A program made the position numbers and the translations under genes. The notes under the pieces were generated by a model. The model saw only the letters and a program-made list of their open reading frames with translations, ran no database searches and was not told the DNA's origin. A DNA stretch of 64,000 nt from Tanytarsus gracilentus (taxonomy: Eukaryota; Arthropoda; Insecta; Diptera; Chironomidae): assembly GCA_038502055.1 (NCBI GenBank), contig JAXRKN010000020.1:248001-312000 (forward strand). Direction: 5' to 3'. Positions 44,964 to 56,668 of the stretch are shown piece after piece; the first letter of the stretch is position 1, and each line of letters begins with the position of its first letter.

Positions 44964-47668
44964 ATGTTGACGCGTTTTTTGATGCTGTTGATTTTTTGCG
45001 AACATGTTTGTGCTTTGAATGTGGAAAACAAAGAAAAATTCTTGGAGATTTTAAAAAGTTTCGAACAAGAAGAAAAATTTTACGAATGTGTGAAAGAGTT
45101 TGAAGAAATTTTGGACCAAAATCTTGGTAATTTTAATTTTTAATATTAAAAAATTATTAAACAAATTTTTTTTACTAAAATAAATTTTTCTAAATTAATT
45201 AAACAATCTTTTTAGTTCTCACTTCTTGGTCTTCATTTGAGACTTTTCCTTATGGAAATTCTTACGATTTTGGTGACTTTAAAAAATGCATGAAAATTTC
45301 TCAAAAAAACACAAAATTTTGCATGGTTCAATATTTTCCAATCGACAACTCGAGTTTGGTTCCTCAATTTCACGATTTTTCTCTTTACAATCCGGAGTGG
45401 ATAAAAATCGATGAAAGCTATGGCGGTGCAGTCTGCGTTCCATCTTCGTGCTCTGACAAATTTATTAAAAAATTTATGAAAGTTTTTTTGCACGAGAAAA
45501 ATTTGAAAATTTCTGAAGACTTTGAAGTCGATAAATTTTGCAAGTTGAGTGAAAATTTTCACAAAAATCGAGTGACGAAAATTCAAATTGGTGGAATGTG
45601 AGTTAAAAATAGATTAAAAATTTTTAATAAAATTAAAAAAATATTTTCAGAATTTTTTCAACGATTTTAATTTTCACAATAATTTATTGCACTTCAGTGG
45701 ATCTAAAAAATTCATCGAATCAAATTCAATTAATTAAAATTTTCTCGCTAAATTTCAACATCAAAAAGTTCTTTTCAAAACCACCAAAAATCACCTCAGA
45801 ACTTTCGTGCCTTAATGGACTCAAAGGAATTTCTCTTTTAATGACAATTTCCGCACATTCTGTGAAATTTCGATATTGGGCGCCATTCAAAAGTGGAAAT
45901 GAACAAGAAATGTGGAAAAATTATTTTGTGACTCATCAACCAGCCGGAGTCATGGTTCAGACTTTTCTCTTTGTGAGTGCTTTGCTGGCGGTGCGATCAG
46001 TGGTGCAAAAAATTAAAAGGTTTGTTAAAGTTTAAAAAAATTGTTTAAAAATTTGAGATTTTGAAAAAAAATATTTAAAAATTTTATCAAATTTTAAAAA
46101 AAATTGTTTAAAAAATTGTTAAAAATTTCATAAAATTTTTAATTTTCGAAAAAACTTCAAAATATTTTTCATCTTAATTTAAAATTTTTCTGCATCTAAT
46201 TTTTAACTTTTTTAACTAAAGCAAAAATTTCAACATCATCGAGTCAATTTTTCTCCGATATTTTCGACTCACTCCAACATTAATTGTCGTCGTTTTGTTA
46301 ATTCACACTGGAATTCATCAATATTTGACTGATCACGCACCTTACGCCTTTGAAAGTGGATTTTCTGGCTTTTGTGAACGTCACTGGATTTCAACTTTGT
46401 TGCACGTTCAAAATATTTTCAATCCTAAAGAAATTGTGAGTTCAAAATTTTTTGATAAAAAGTTCAAATTTTAGAAATCAAAAATTTAAAAAATCAAAAA
46501 ATTCAAATCAAAAAAATTTTAAAATTAATTTTCAAAAAATCAAAAAATTTAAAAATTAATTTCAAAAAATGTATTTAAATTAATTAATAATTTTTTAATT
46601 ATTTTTTCATGATTTTAGTGTTTTTTTCCATCCTGGTATCTCTCGGTTGAGTTTCAACTTTTTATCGCGTCATTATTTCTCGTCGTGTTCATTCATAAAT
46701 TTAACTTCACTGCAAAATTTTGTTTATTTTTCTTCTTTTGTGCTGGATATTTTCTCCTTTGCTGCTTTATTATCATCATCGTGCCAACAATTTCGGATAG
46801 AAGGTTTGAAAATATTAAAAAATTTATTGCAATTTCGATTAACATTTTACGAATTTTTAGAAATTTTTCTAAAAATCGTAAAATTTTTAATCAAAATTTA
46901 AAATAATTTTAACTAATTATTTTTTTTAAGGAATCTCGACATGCAGAGCGATTTTATAACTTTGCTTTACATCACAACACATTTCGAGAGCATTTCATTC
47001 ATTTTTGGAATTTTTCTTGGATTTTTATTGATGGATGGAAATTTGAAGTTGAAAAAGGTTTGAGAAAATTTATAATTGTGAAATATTTAATTTTTTTTAT
47101 AGAAAATTAATTTTTTAATCTTTAAATTTTTGAAAATTAATTTTTATTATTAGACCTCCACGAATATTTTTTTAGTCACTTCAATCATCTACATTTTCTT
47201 CTTCCTGAGCTCTGAATACATTTCTCACCTCTTGAATGCGGAAGACAGTCGAGATCGACTTGTGACAGCATCTGTAATTTTTATCTCTATGAGACTTTTT
47301 TATCAACTCTCGATTGCGATCGTATTTTACTGTTGCGTCAATGGATTTTGTGAAGTTCTCAATGATTTTTTATCGCTGCATGTTTGGCGAATTATTTCAC
47401 GAATGAGTTTGAGTTTGTACTTAATTCATGGCGTGATTCAATTCGCTCTGACTTCGAGTCGAATGCAACCGATGGAAATTAAAAATCATTTTGAAGTTGT
47501 GAGTTAAAAAAAAAATTTTTAATTTTGTAAAATTAATTTCAATTTTTTTAGATTCAAAATTTATTGCTGGATTTTTTTATTTCGATGCCATCGGCGATAA
47601 TTCTTCACTTGTGTGTCGAGGAACCTTTCACAGAGTTGGGGAAAATAATCGCTAGAAAATTATTTTGA
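44964..47668 (+). CDS. NRF-6-like multipass acyltransferase (nose resistant to fluoxetine family)
   Basis: Eight exons (44964-45126, 45216-45597, 45651-46019, 46222-46435, 46619-46803, 46931-47057, 47154-47498, 47552-47668) join in phase to 633 residues. After a signal peptide comes the extracellular Cys-containing NRF domain (YGGAVCVPSSCSD). The acyltransferase-3 domain follows with about ten membrane helices, including LNGLKGISLLMTISAH with the active-site His, FVSALLAV and the HTGIHQYL region. Family members sit in intestinal or other epithelial membranes, and C. elegans nrf-6 is linked to drug and yolk transport; the biochemical substrate is unknown. Such genes are multicopy in insects. 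Confidence 0.9.
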
Positions 47669-48243
47669 AACTCAAAAGTAATTAGAAAATTTAGAAAATA
47701 ATTTACATTTTCATAATTTAAGCTCGTTAAAATGTAAAAATTTAGATATTTTAAAAATAAAAAATAAAATTTATTAAATCAAGCAATTTTATTTTTTAGT
47801 CAGTTTAAAATTATTCGATTCATTGCTGAAGACTGACTGAAAAAAAATGCTAAATTTTTTGATGATTACTAAAAAATTTAATTGATAAAAATTGGACAAT
47901 TAAAGTTGAATTTAGGTCGATTTTAAATAGAGCTAAAAATATTTTCAGAGGTTGAAGTTGGTCGGTCAATTGACTCACGTCGATTTTTAAAAATTTCTAA
48001 TTTAAATTCCACGTAAAAATTTTTTAATCTCGAATTTTTTAACTCATAAAAATTAAATTTTTCCAGAACATTAAATTTTTTTTATTATTTCTCAATTAAA
48101 TTTATTTAATAAAAATTATAAAAATGCAGTCACAGGTTAATTTAATTAATCATTAAAAATGCACACGATTTGGGTTAAAAATTAGGACTAACACATGAAA
48201 TTTTTGGTATTCGGTGGACATTGAAACACATATAAAAAAATAT
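47669..48243. other. Convergent intergenic region
   Basis: 3' ends of the acyltransferase (AATAAA-like sites near 47,760) and the zinc-finger gene. Nothing else seen. Confidence 0.45.
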
Positions 48244-51200
48244 TTAAACTTCTCCCGCTAAACTTTCTAAAATCTCCTCGACGCTTTTGCTATTTTTCTT
48301 GAACTCATCCATGACCGGTGAGGGAACTGTCCAGCCTAAAAATTCCTCGATGTTGAGCTTCAGTCGCTCAGCCTCGGTAAACTTTTCCTCGTCAGTGTTC
48401 ACACTACGACCGGCAATGCGAAGCGAATCGATGAGAATGTTGTCGATGAGTCGCTTCTCGAATCCCTTGAAATTAAATTATTAAAAAGTTTTCGAAATTT
48501 TTTATAAATTTTCTCACCAATTCCTTCAACTTTGATTCACTTGAAATTTTCTTCAGCAAAATTGTGATTAATAATCTCATTTTTTCAACAGGCATCGCAA
48601 GATCGCCGTTGTGGTATTTCTAAAAATTTAAAATTTATTTTTGCTTTAATTAAATTTAAATCTCACTTTTTCACTGGATATTTCTTCATTTGATGAAGTT
48701 TTATTTGTGCACGTTTCACAACTGTTAAAATGCAACTGAAGATCTTGCTTGGTCTTGAAGAAAGTTTTGCAGTCACTCATGTAGGGATTCTTTTGTCCAT
48801 GGATGCTCAGCATGTGCTGAAAAAATTGGAAATCATGATTTGATTAATCAGAAATTTAAAAATTTAATTTTAAAAAATTTGAAAATTAAAAATAAAATTT
48901 TAGAAATTTAGAAATTAAAAATTTAGAAATCAAAAATTAAATTTTAAATATTCAAAATCAGCAGTTAAAAGTTTCTTAAATTTTCTGATTTTTTATGAAT
49001 AAATTTTTTTCATTTTTGCAAAAAAAAAATTCAAAAATATTTCATATTTTTTTACTAAATTTTTTACCTTTTTCAAATGCGGCAATTGTGAGAAAGCGAC
49101 TGCAGACTTTGTGCAATCCTCGATGGGACATTTGTAAGGCTTCTCGCCTGTGTGTTTTCTAAAATGAATTTTTAAAAAAAATTATTTAAAAGCATTGAAG
49201 TCTTTTGAATTTCTGAGAAATTTAATTTGAATTTTTCAACTTACCTTATGTGAAGTTTCAATACTGAAGAATGTGCGAAAGCTTGATGGCAAATTAGACA
49301 GCGGTAAGGACGTTGACCACTAAAATTAGTTATAGAAAATTGTGATTAAATTTTTTGTAGATAAATATTTTAATGTTTTTTTAATTTTTGGCAGTTTTAA
49401 TTTGAATTTAAATTACTAATTTAAAATTGAATATAAAATAAATTATTTAAATTCAACTTTATTATTTTTTAATTAAAAATAATTGAATTTAAAAAATTAA
49501 TTTTAAATTTAATTTCAATTATTTGTTGCGTACTTTAATGTTCCCTAAGTTATTCTTAGATATAGAACACTGATAGTGGTTTAATTACCTGTGAATTCTT
49601 TGGTGAACAATGAGTTGAGACCTTTGTGAAAATAAAGCGCCACACGTGAGACATCCGTGAGTTTTGATCTGTTGATGAGTTCTTACGTGCTAAAAATAAA
49701 TTAAATAATGTTAAATTCAAGTTATTTTGAAATTTAGATTAAAAAATTTAAAATTCTTTGAGAATTTCAGCTTAATTACAAAATCAATTAATTCGTAGAT
49801 TTTAATTTAAATTTAACTCACCTGAGGAAGATGACCTTTGAACATTTTATTACAAATGTTGCAGTGAAATGCTTTTATGTTTTCATGAAAGCAAGAAATG
49901 TGCTTCTTTAAAGCATCGCGCCGATAAAATGCTCGACTGCAAATGTGACAGACAAAATCGCGCTCATCGAGATGACTCTAAAATTAGAAGAAAATAATTC
50001 AAAATATATTTAGAATTTAAAATTTTGTTGAAGAAAAATTAAATTAATTAAATTAAAATTTTGGTTTTATAAATTTCAAAAATATGTCGAAAAAATTTTA
50101 ATTTCAGTTAAAACACCAGAAGTTAATTAAATTATTTAAATTACCAAGAAAATCACAATTGATTAAAAATTGCAAGAAAATATTTAAAATTTACCTTCAA
50201 ATGAATTTTCAGATTTGCTAAGAATAAAATTTAAAATTCAATAAAATTAATCAAGTTAATTAACGAAATTTCATGCTAACCCAAACACGAAAACTTTGAT
50301 CCACAAAAGTCGCACTTGAATCTTTTAATTCCAGTATGAATTGTCATGTGAGCTGAAAGCTGACCGCCTCGGGCAAATGTTTTGTTACAAATATGGCAAG
50401 AATATGGTTTGTACCTTAAATGATAATTGAGTTATATTTTTTAAATCTAAGTAAAATTAATTGTTAAAGAAATAATTTTATGTTAAATTCAAACTCACCC
50501 CGTGTGAACCCTCAAATGCAGTCTGAGTCTTTCTTTTACTGGAAATTGTTTTCCGCAGAGCTAAAATATAATTTAATTTTTTTGATTTTTAATTTTAATT
50601 CCTCAGTAAATCAATCTTCTTAAAAAGTGAAGATTAATTTTAAATTTCATTTAATTTAATTCGAAATTTAAAAAATTTAAGGTGACTCACATCGCAATGA
50701 AAAATGATGTCGGTTCCATGTTGTGATGCAATGTGATTTTTTAAACAACCCGCCTGTCGAAATCTCTTGCCACAGTTCTTCTCTGGACACTCGTAGGGTC
50801 GCTAAAATTAAATTAATATTTCGAGTTATTAAATAAATAATTGGATTAATTTTTTATCTCAACTCACTTCATCACTGTGAATCCTTAAATGCTTCCGAAG
50901 ATCGTTCAGACCTGAATTTTACATTTACAATTAAAATAATTTTTAATTAAGTTTATAAAGAATTTTAAACACACAAAAAATGTTTTAAAAATAAAAAAAT
51001 TTATGACGGATTTGCTCTTAAGTTGGAACAGGATTAAAAAATTAATCTGACGAGTTTTTTTTAAACAAATTTGAAATTTAAAATAAAAATTGAATTTCAT
51101 GCAATTTTTTTATCAAGCACTTAGTAAAAATTTAACTACATTTAAAGAGTTTTAAACTAAAATTTACGCACTAAAAAAATTAAATCATTAAAAAACTAAA

Positions 51201-51699
51201 ATTTACATCTTCAAAAAAATCTTAAAAATTAAAAATTGAAATTTTCTAACTAATTTTTCTACAAATTAATTAAAAATTTTTTTATCTCTTAGTCACTCTA
51301 CAACTCATGCATTTAATCTCAAAAAAATATACAAAGTCACCAAGGCAAAGTTCAAGCAGCGAAAAAATAAAAATAAAAAGTTAATTAATCACCAAAATGC
51401 GCACACACGACACACAAAATCATCGCTCACACACCTTTAAAGACCTTCCCACATATCGAGCATTTGTGAATTTTCTTTGGCTTTTTCTCGCCATCGCCGC
51501 CCTTCACTTGAGGTTTCTTTTCTGTATTTAATTTAAATTTTTTGATTGTCGGCGACTGCGATGCAACTTTTGCGGTCTGCGGAGCATCGCTTGCATTCGA
51601 TTGCTGTTTAAGCTTTGCACGTCGCGTTGTGATGCTTGATTTGGTCAGAGTTTGAGTTACAGCCGTCACCGATTTATTTTTTTGATGTTTAGGTGCCAT
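48244..51699 (-). CDS. Multi-exon C2H2 zinc-finger protein with ten fingers and a conserved-looking C-terminal domain
   Basis: Thirteen exons (51699-51435, 50911-50868, 50801-50691, 50560-50499, 50414-50281, 50217-50195, 49977-49822, 49689-49589, 49319-49245, 49158-49068, 48816-48667, 48619-48518, 48465-48244) join in phase to 511 residues. A basic Lys/Ser/Thr N-terminus (residues 1-78) is followed by ten C2H2 fingers with TG(E/Q)(K/R)P linkers, two having wider spacing in the first Cys pair (CPEKNC, CPIEDC). Then comes a degenerate Cys/His segment and a roughly 110-residue helical C-terminus with no finger. The finger count and two wide fingers recall TFIIIA-type proteins, but I cannot assign orthology. 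Nuclear nucleic-acid binding is expected. One exon has only 23 nt. Confidence 0.88.
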
Positions 51700-52251
51700 T
51701 TTTTTAGTTTTTAAAAGCTAAATTTTTTTGTGTTATTTTTCGACTAGCAGAAATTTGTCTAAATTGAGCTGAAAGTAAACCGACACCAAGAGATGTTACG
51801 TCAAAAAGAACTTAGGTCCATTTTTTGAGGCAAATTTAGGCTAAAAAATTTACTCAAGATTTTTTTTTTACTTTGCGCAATTTTAAAAAATTATTTTCGA
51901 TTGTTTTGCGGCGATTTGAAAAACTTACACGACTTTTATGGCACGAAGCGTAAACTTATGGTTTTAGTCACTCGATTTTGTGACTTCACCATCGTTTAAT
52001 TCTGTGAGAAAAATTGAGAATTGCGAGAGTTGAAAGAATTTTTAGATAAATTTCTTCTCGACATTTGTGAGGTTCTCGTGAGAGGAGTAAATATGGTCGA
52101 GGGGATGGGCAACGTCGCAAATGTGAGTGCGACTTGTTATTTTTAAAGTTTGAGAATATTTGGAGATTTTTCATTCAAAATTTAAAAGTTCACTTGTTGA
52201 ATCGTGAAAAAAATCGTTAAAAAATTTAATTTTTAAATATAAATAAAAAAA
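51700..52251. other. Divergent intergenic region, 0.55 kb
   Basis: Must hold the 5' regions of two head-to-head genes. GC is somewhat higher near 51,750-52,130 than in other gaps. No TATA box recognised. Confidence 0.45.
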
Positions 52252-54029
52252 ATGTCATCACCTCAATTAAATCTCACAATCGATCAATTATCGTCCGAAG
52301 ACATTTTCGAATTAATTTCACAGAAAAATTCATCGATGATTAAAATTTTTAACGAGTCATCGATGAATCGCGGAGATGAGATCAAAAATTTTCTACAAAA
52401 AAACTTGATAAAATTCCCCGAGAATATTTTGTTCATTCAAATTACAAATTGCGATGATTTATTGAGTGGAAATTTAGATCTTGAAGGATTTTATGGACCT
52501 GAAGTGATTTTGGTTGGAGAAAAATTTGTTTACTGCAAAAGCGAAATTAAAGAAAATTTAAAAGACGAAAATCGGAAAAATCAGGAAAATCCAAAAGATT
52601 TAAAAATCAGCAAAATCTACAAAATAATCAGCAAAATCCAGAAAAAAATCAGCAAAATCCAAACGAATTCAAAAATCAGCAAAATCTAGGAAATAATCAG
52701 GAAAATCCAAAAGATTTAAAAAACAAAGGAACTTCTCAAGAATCTCTAGAAAATCAACCAAATCCCCAAGAAGAACCTCTTCCAACTCTCCGTGGATCTT
52801 CACAGGACAGAACCAGCCTTAAAATCTTACGAATGTCACTTCGATCGTCGCTGAGAAAAAAACCCGATCAAAGAATTTCAAATGAAAATTTCCCAGAAAA
52901 TAATCTCGAAATTTTGTCAGAACTTCATCGAGAAAGTTTAATTAGCATGCGACAAAATTTAACTCTCAAAAAATTCAACTACGAACTCAAAAGTGTTGAT
53001 GAGTTTTTTGAAGATTTTCTAAAATTTGATGAAATTAAAGAAATCGAGAGAAAAATTAAGTTTGAAATATTTTATTCGATTGTTTTTGATGAATCAAATG
53101 GAAAACTTCATAAAGTAATCGAATCAAAATTAAACCAAAATAATTTCAGCAGAGAATTTTCTGATTTTCTCTTTGAAAAAATTAATTTTTACTCTCAAGT
53201 TTTCACAACTTTAGAAAACGTAAATTTAACTTCATTTTTAGCCTTAAATCTTTTTTATCATCTCAAAGTCAATGACTGTGATAAAATTTTCGAGTTCATC
53301 TGCAAATCTTTAGCGATTGAAAATTTAAAATGTCCAAAATCAAAAATTAAATCTTTTATCGTGATTTGGAATTTTACAATCGAAAATTTTCACTCTGACG
53401 ATGCGAAGAAAATTTTGTTCACGATTCTTAAAGGAAATCCAAAAATTGATGGAAAAATTGAAATTCCAACTTTGAAGAAAGCCGTTAAAATTTTAAATCG
53501 AGAAGATTTATTTGATTTTCTCAAAATGTTGACTTCAACTTTTAGAAGTGAAAGTAAAATTATTCAATACTTGAAACCTGAAGAAAATGCCAGCATGCTC
53601 TACAGAATCATGAGAAGAAACATCAAAAATCCAAAAGATTTTCAAATTTATCACATAAAATTTGATGGCGACGAAAATTTTCCAAGCATTTCAAAGTTTG
53701 TGATGAAGTCGAGAGAAAATTTTCCACAGCGAATTTTGACACAAGATTTGTGGTTAAATAGTGAAAATTTTCAGGATGTTGTTGCGAAAATAATTTCAAC
53801 AAATGAAAAAAATGAATTCAAAATGTTTTTCACGTCCGAAGATCAACTCGAGAGAATTATCAAAAGTTTCGTTTTGTCACGCGACGAAAATTATCAACAT
53901 CAATTTTTTCTGGTGCTCGATTTGGTGAAAACTGTTTTTCCCTCCTACAAGTCGGAGCTCGATAAAGTTTATCAAAAAACTATCAAAAATTTAAATTTAA
54001 CCGATTCAATTTTCTTGTTAAATATTTAA
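52252..54029 (+). pseudogene. Uncharacterised protein gene, frameshifted in an Asn/Gln repeat
   Basis: Two reading frames, 52252-52689 (145 residues) and up to 52833-54029 (398 residues), are separated by a one-base shift. The break lies at an A run near 52,598-52,605. One extra A there would let the text run on as Asn/Gln-rich repeats (NQQNP, NQENPKDLKN) into the second frame, giving about 592 residues. The N-terminal part has a globular look (LSSEDIFELISQKN...), the C-terminal 350 residues are helical, and Lys, Asn, Phe and Glu dominate. No family recognised; composition resembles the gene at 1-1373. It may be a sequencing error, a short unrecognised intron or a real lesion. Confidence 0.6.
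52570..52735. repeat. Coding tandem repeat, unit near AAAATCAGCAAAATCC
   Basis: Six or so imperfect copies of AATCAGSAAAATCC encode Asn/Gln repeats in one frame and Ile-Ser-Lys-Ile in the other. Replication slippage or assembly error in such a tract is common, which fits the frameshift found here. Confidence 0.7.
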
Positions 54030-54185
54030 TTGAAATCAATCAGTTTGAGTTGTATTTTTTTGTAAATAAACAAAATTTTTATTTCTTATGAATTTTTTAT
54101 TGTTTGACCGACACAAAATCGAAAAAATTATTTACAAAAGTGTCGACACTAAAATAAAAATTCATTTCACTTTTGCTACTGAAAA

Positions 54186-56348
54186 ATGTTGCAAGTGTTC
54201 TCGCAAGAAAGTTCAATTCATGGCATTAAATATGTTTTAACACAAAACGACTCGAAATTATCGAGAACATTTTGGAGCTTCACAATTTTCATCTCATTTT
54301 CGGGACTTTTATTTTACGTTTACTCTTCTTACATCAAATGGCAAATCGATCCCGAAATTGTGATGCGCTCGAGAGAGAAAAACTCAAACGATTTTCCTGC
54401 ACCGGCAGTGACAGTGTGCACGAGTCTTTTTGCACGAAATAATTTAAGCAATTATTTGAAATTTATCAACCATAAAAAAGGAGATAAGTTGAAAATTAAG
54501 GAAGAAGAATGTAAATTTTTGGCCGGAAATTCTCAATGGTGTCAAGTTGATTTAACTTCAGTAGCTCAAGATTTGTGTGGTGGATTTGATGTTGACGGAA
54601 TTGATGTAATTGAGACGATGATGCAGAGTTCGTTGGAGGTGAGAAACGTTAATTATAATTCGCAATTAAGGAAATAATTTTTATTTTAACTAAAAAAAAT
54701 TTATTACATTTATATTTAAAATTAATTTAGGTATATTAAAAAATTTATTTTTTTAAAATTTTTTTATTAAAAATAAAAATTAATTAATTTCGGAAGCTGC
54801 GCTGGTTTGCGTCTGACCAGAGTCGAAACATACCTGAGAGTAGCACATCGTAAAAAATCAATACCAAAAATAAAAATTAATTAATTTTGAATTTATTCAG
54901 ATAATTTACAATTTTTACTAAATTTTTTTAGTTTTTATTGAGTAGAATTTACTACTGAGTAGAATCTACTCAAAATCTCCTGAGTAGCTAAACAAAAAAT
55001 TATTAAATTTATCTCTTTTAGATCCCCGAAGCACTTCTCAATTGTCAACAAAATAAATGCGACAAAAAAGTGCTGAAAATTTTCACCGACTATGGAATTT
55101 GTTACACTCAAAATTTGCTCAATGCTGACGAAATTTTCAACCATGAAATTATCAACGATGACTTTAAAAAGTTTTACAGCAATCAAATCATCACAAATGA
55201 GACTCAATGGACATCCGAAAGAGGTTACATAAACTCAAACACTCAAATTCCACTTCGAGCAACTTTCGGCGGTTTATTAAAATTTTATCCAATCTTAAAT
55301 GAAGTCGACAGACAAAATCTCTGCACTTGGCGAGCTCTTCGGATTATTTTCCATCCACCAAATGAAATTCCAACGCCCTTTCACAATTCTTTCTATTTAA
55401 GTCACGGCGATTATGTTCGAGTTGATGTGACGCTAAAAAGTCGACGAACTGACGAAGCTTTGAGAAGTTTTTCACCTGAAATTCGAAAATGTTATTTCGA
55501 GGATGAAAGAAAATTAAAATTCTTCAAAATTTACTCGAAAGCTCATTGCAAGTGGGAATGCAGAGCAAATCAAACTTTAGACGCTTGTGGATGCGTGAAA
55601 TTTTCAATGGTCAGAGACAGTGACACAAAAATTTGCAACATCAGTCGAGTTAAATGCATGCAGAATGTGAAATTTGAGTCTTGCGGTTGTTTTGAGGCTT
55701 GCGTTGATTTAAGTTACAATTATAAGATTGAACGAATTCAATTCGATCAAGGACATTCGATGGAGGGCGTGAACAAGAAGTAAATATGAAAATTTATGAA
55801 TTATAATTAAGAAAATTATTAAATATTTTCTTCTACAGCTCAATCTGGACCAGAATTGAAGCTCACACAAAAGCTGAGTTTGTTGAGGAAATTGAAAATT
55901 TTATGAGCTACAAAATTCAAAATTGTTAGTTTTTTTATAAATAATTTCATTGGTGGAAAATTCGCAGTGTCGCAAAGTTAAAATTTAGTAAAATTTTCGG
56001 ATATTGCAATTTAAATTTTCTTCAACCTCTGGACTCCCTTTTTAAATCCTTAAAATCTTAATCTATTTTTAAATATTTGATAACTTTTTAATCATTTTAG
56101 TCATTGCCGACATTGGCGGACTTTTCGGTCTCTTTCTGGGATGTTCACTGCTGTCAATCATCGAGATTTTCTTCTTCATCATTAAAGCATGTTTAAAGAG
56201 AAATCGAGTTGAGTTTGAGGACAATCGAGTTGTTCATATCGAAAGACCTAATTTAAGAGTTGAGGAAAAAATTAATCAACTTTTTCAAGCTGTCAAAAAG
56301 CTTCAAGAAGAAATTAAAAAGGATAAAGTTAAAGTCTGGGAAAAATAG
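54186..56348 (+). CDS. Pickpocket-type DEG/ENaC sodium channel subunit
   Basis: Four exons (54186-54638, 55022-55779, 55839-55924, 56101-56348) join in phase to 514 residues. Layout: short cytosolic N-terminus with the SSIHGIKYV block near the gating His-Gly motif, first membrane helix (about 31-50), large Cys-rich extracellular domain with CKWECRANQTLDACGC and SCGCFEACVDLSY, then second membrane helix with the selectivity signature GGLFGLFLGCSLLSIIE and a basic tail. Insect ppk channels conduct sodium in sensory, tracheal and osmoregulatory cells; the exact role is unknown. Intron 1 carries a small insertion with a 22-bp duplication. Confidence 0.93.
54769..54887. mobile_element. 75-bp insertion flanked by 22-bp direct repeats in a channel intron
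   Basis: The block 54,791-54,865 (starting CGGAAGCTGCGCTGG) is much GC-richer than the surrounding intron. The same 22-bp sequence, starting AAAAATAAAAATTAATTAAT, stands on both sides (54,769-54,790 and 54,866-54,887). This is the mark of target-site duplication by LINE-type machinery. The insert may be a short SINE or a 5'-truncated LINE end; I do not recognise the source and it does not fold as a tRNA. Confidence 0.7.
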
Positions 56349-56668
56349 CCGCAGAATGAACTCGAAATTATTAATTTTGATTAAGTTAAAATTCATCAAA
56401 GGGAAACCATCAACTTATATCGTATTTTTAAATTATTTTTCTTATCGTGTTTTTTTAAGTTTAATAAAATAAATCACATTACTAAATTTAAAATTTTCCT
56501 TTCATAAAAACTTCACCAAAATCAGTTAATTTTGTGGTGAGTTTAAATTTAAATTTTCCCGCCCTTTCTGCAAAAATTTGAAATTTTCCCGCGCATTTTA
56601 AAACGCATTTGTTTACCTTTAAAAAAATATCAAAATTTAATTATCGCTAAAAAAACTGATTTAAAGCA
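56349..56668. other. Short intergenic region
   Basis: AATAAA-like 3' signals of the channel gene near 56,464. CCCGCCC and CCCGCGC patches lie at 56,555-56,595 before the F-box gene. Nothing else seen. Confidence 0.4.

Noticed and set aside
54791..54865. GC-rich patch as a tRNA gene
   Set aside because: No acceptor stem, no proper T-loop GTTCRANNC and no anticodon arm; the flanking direct repeats fit an insertion better.
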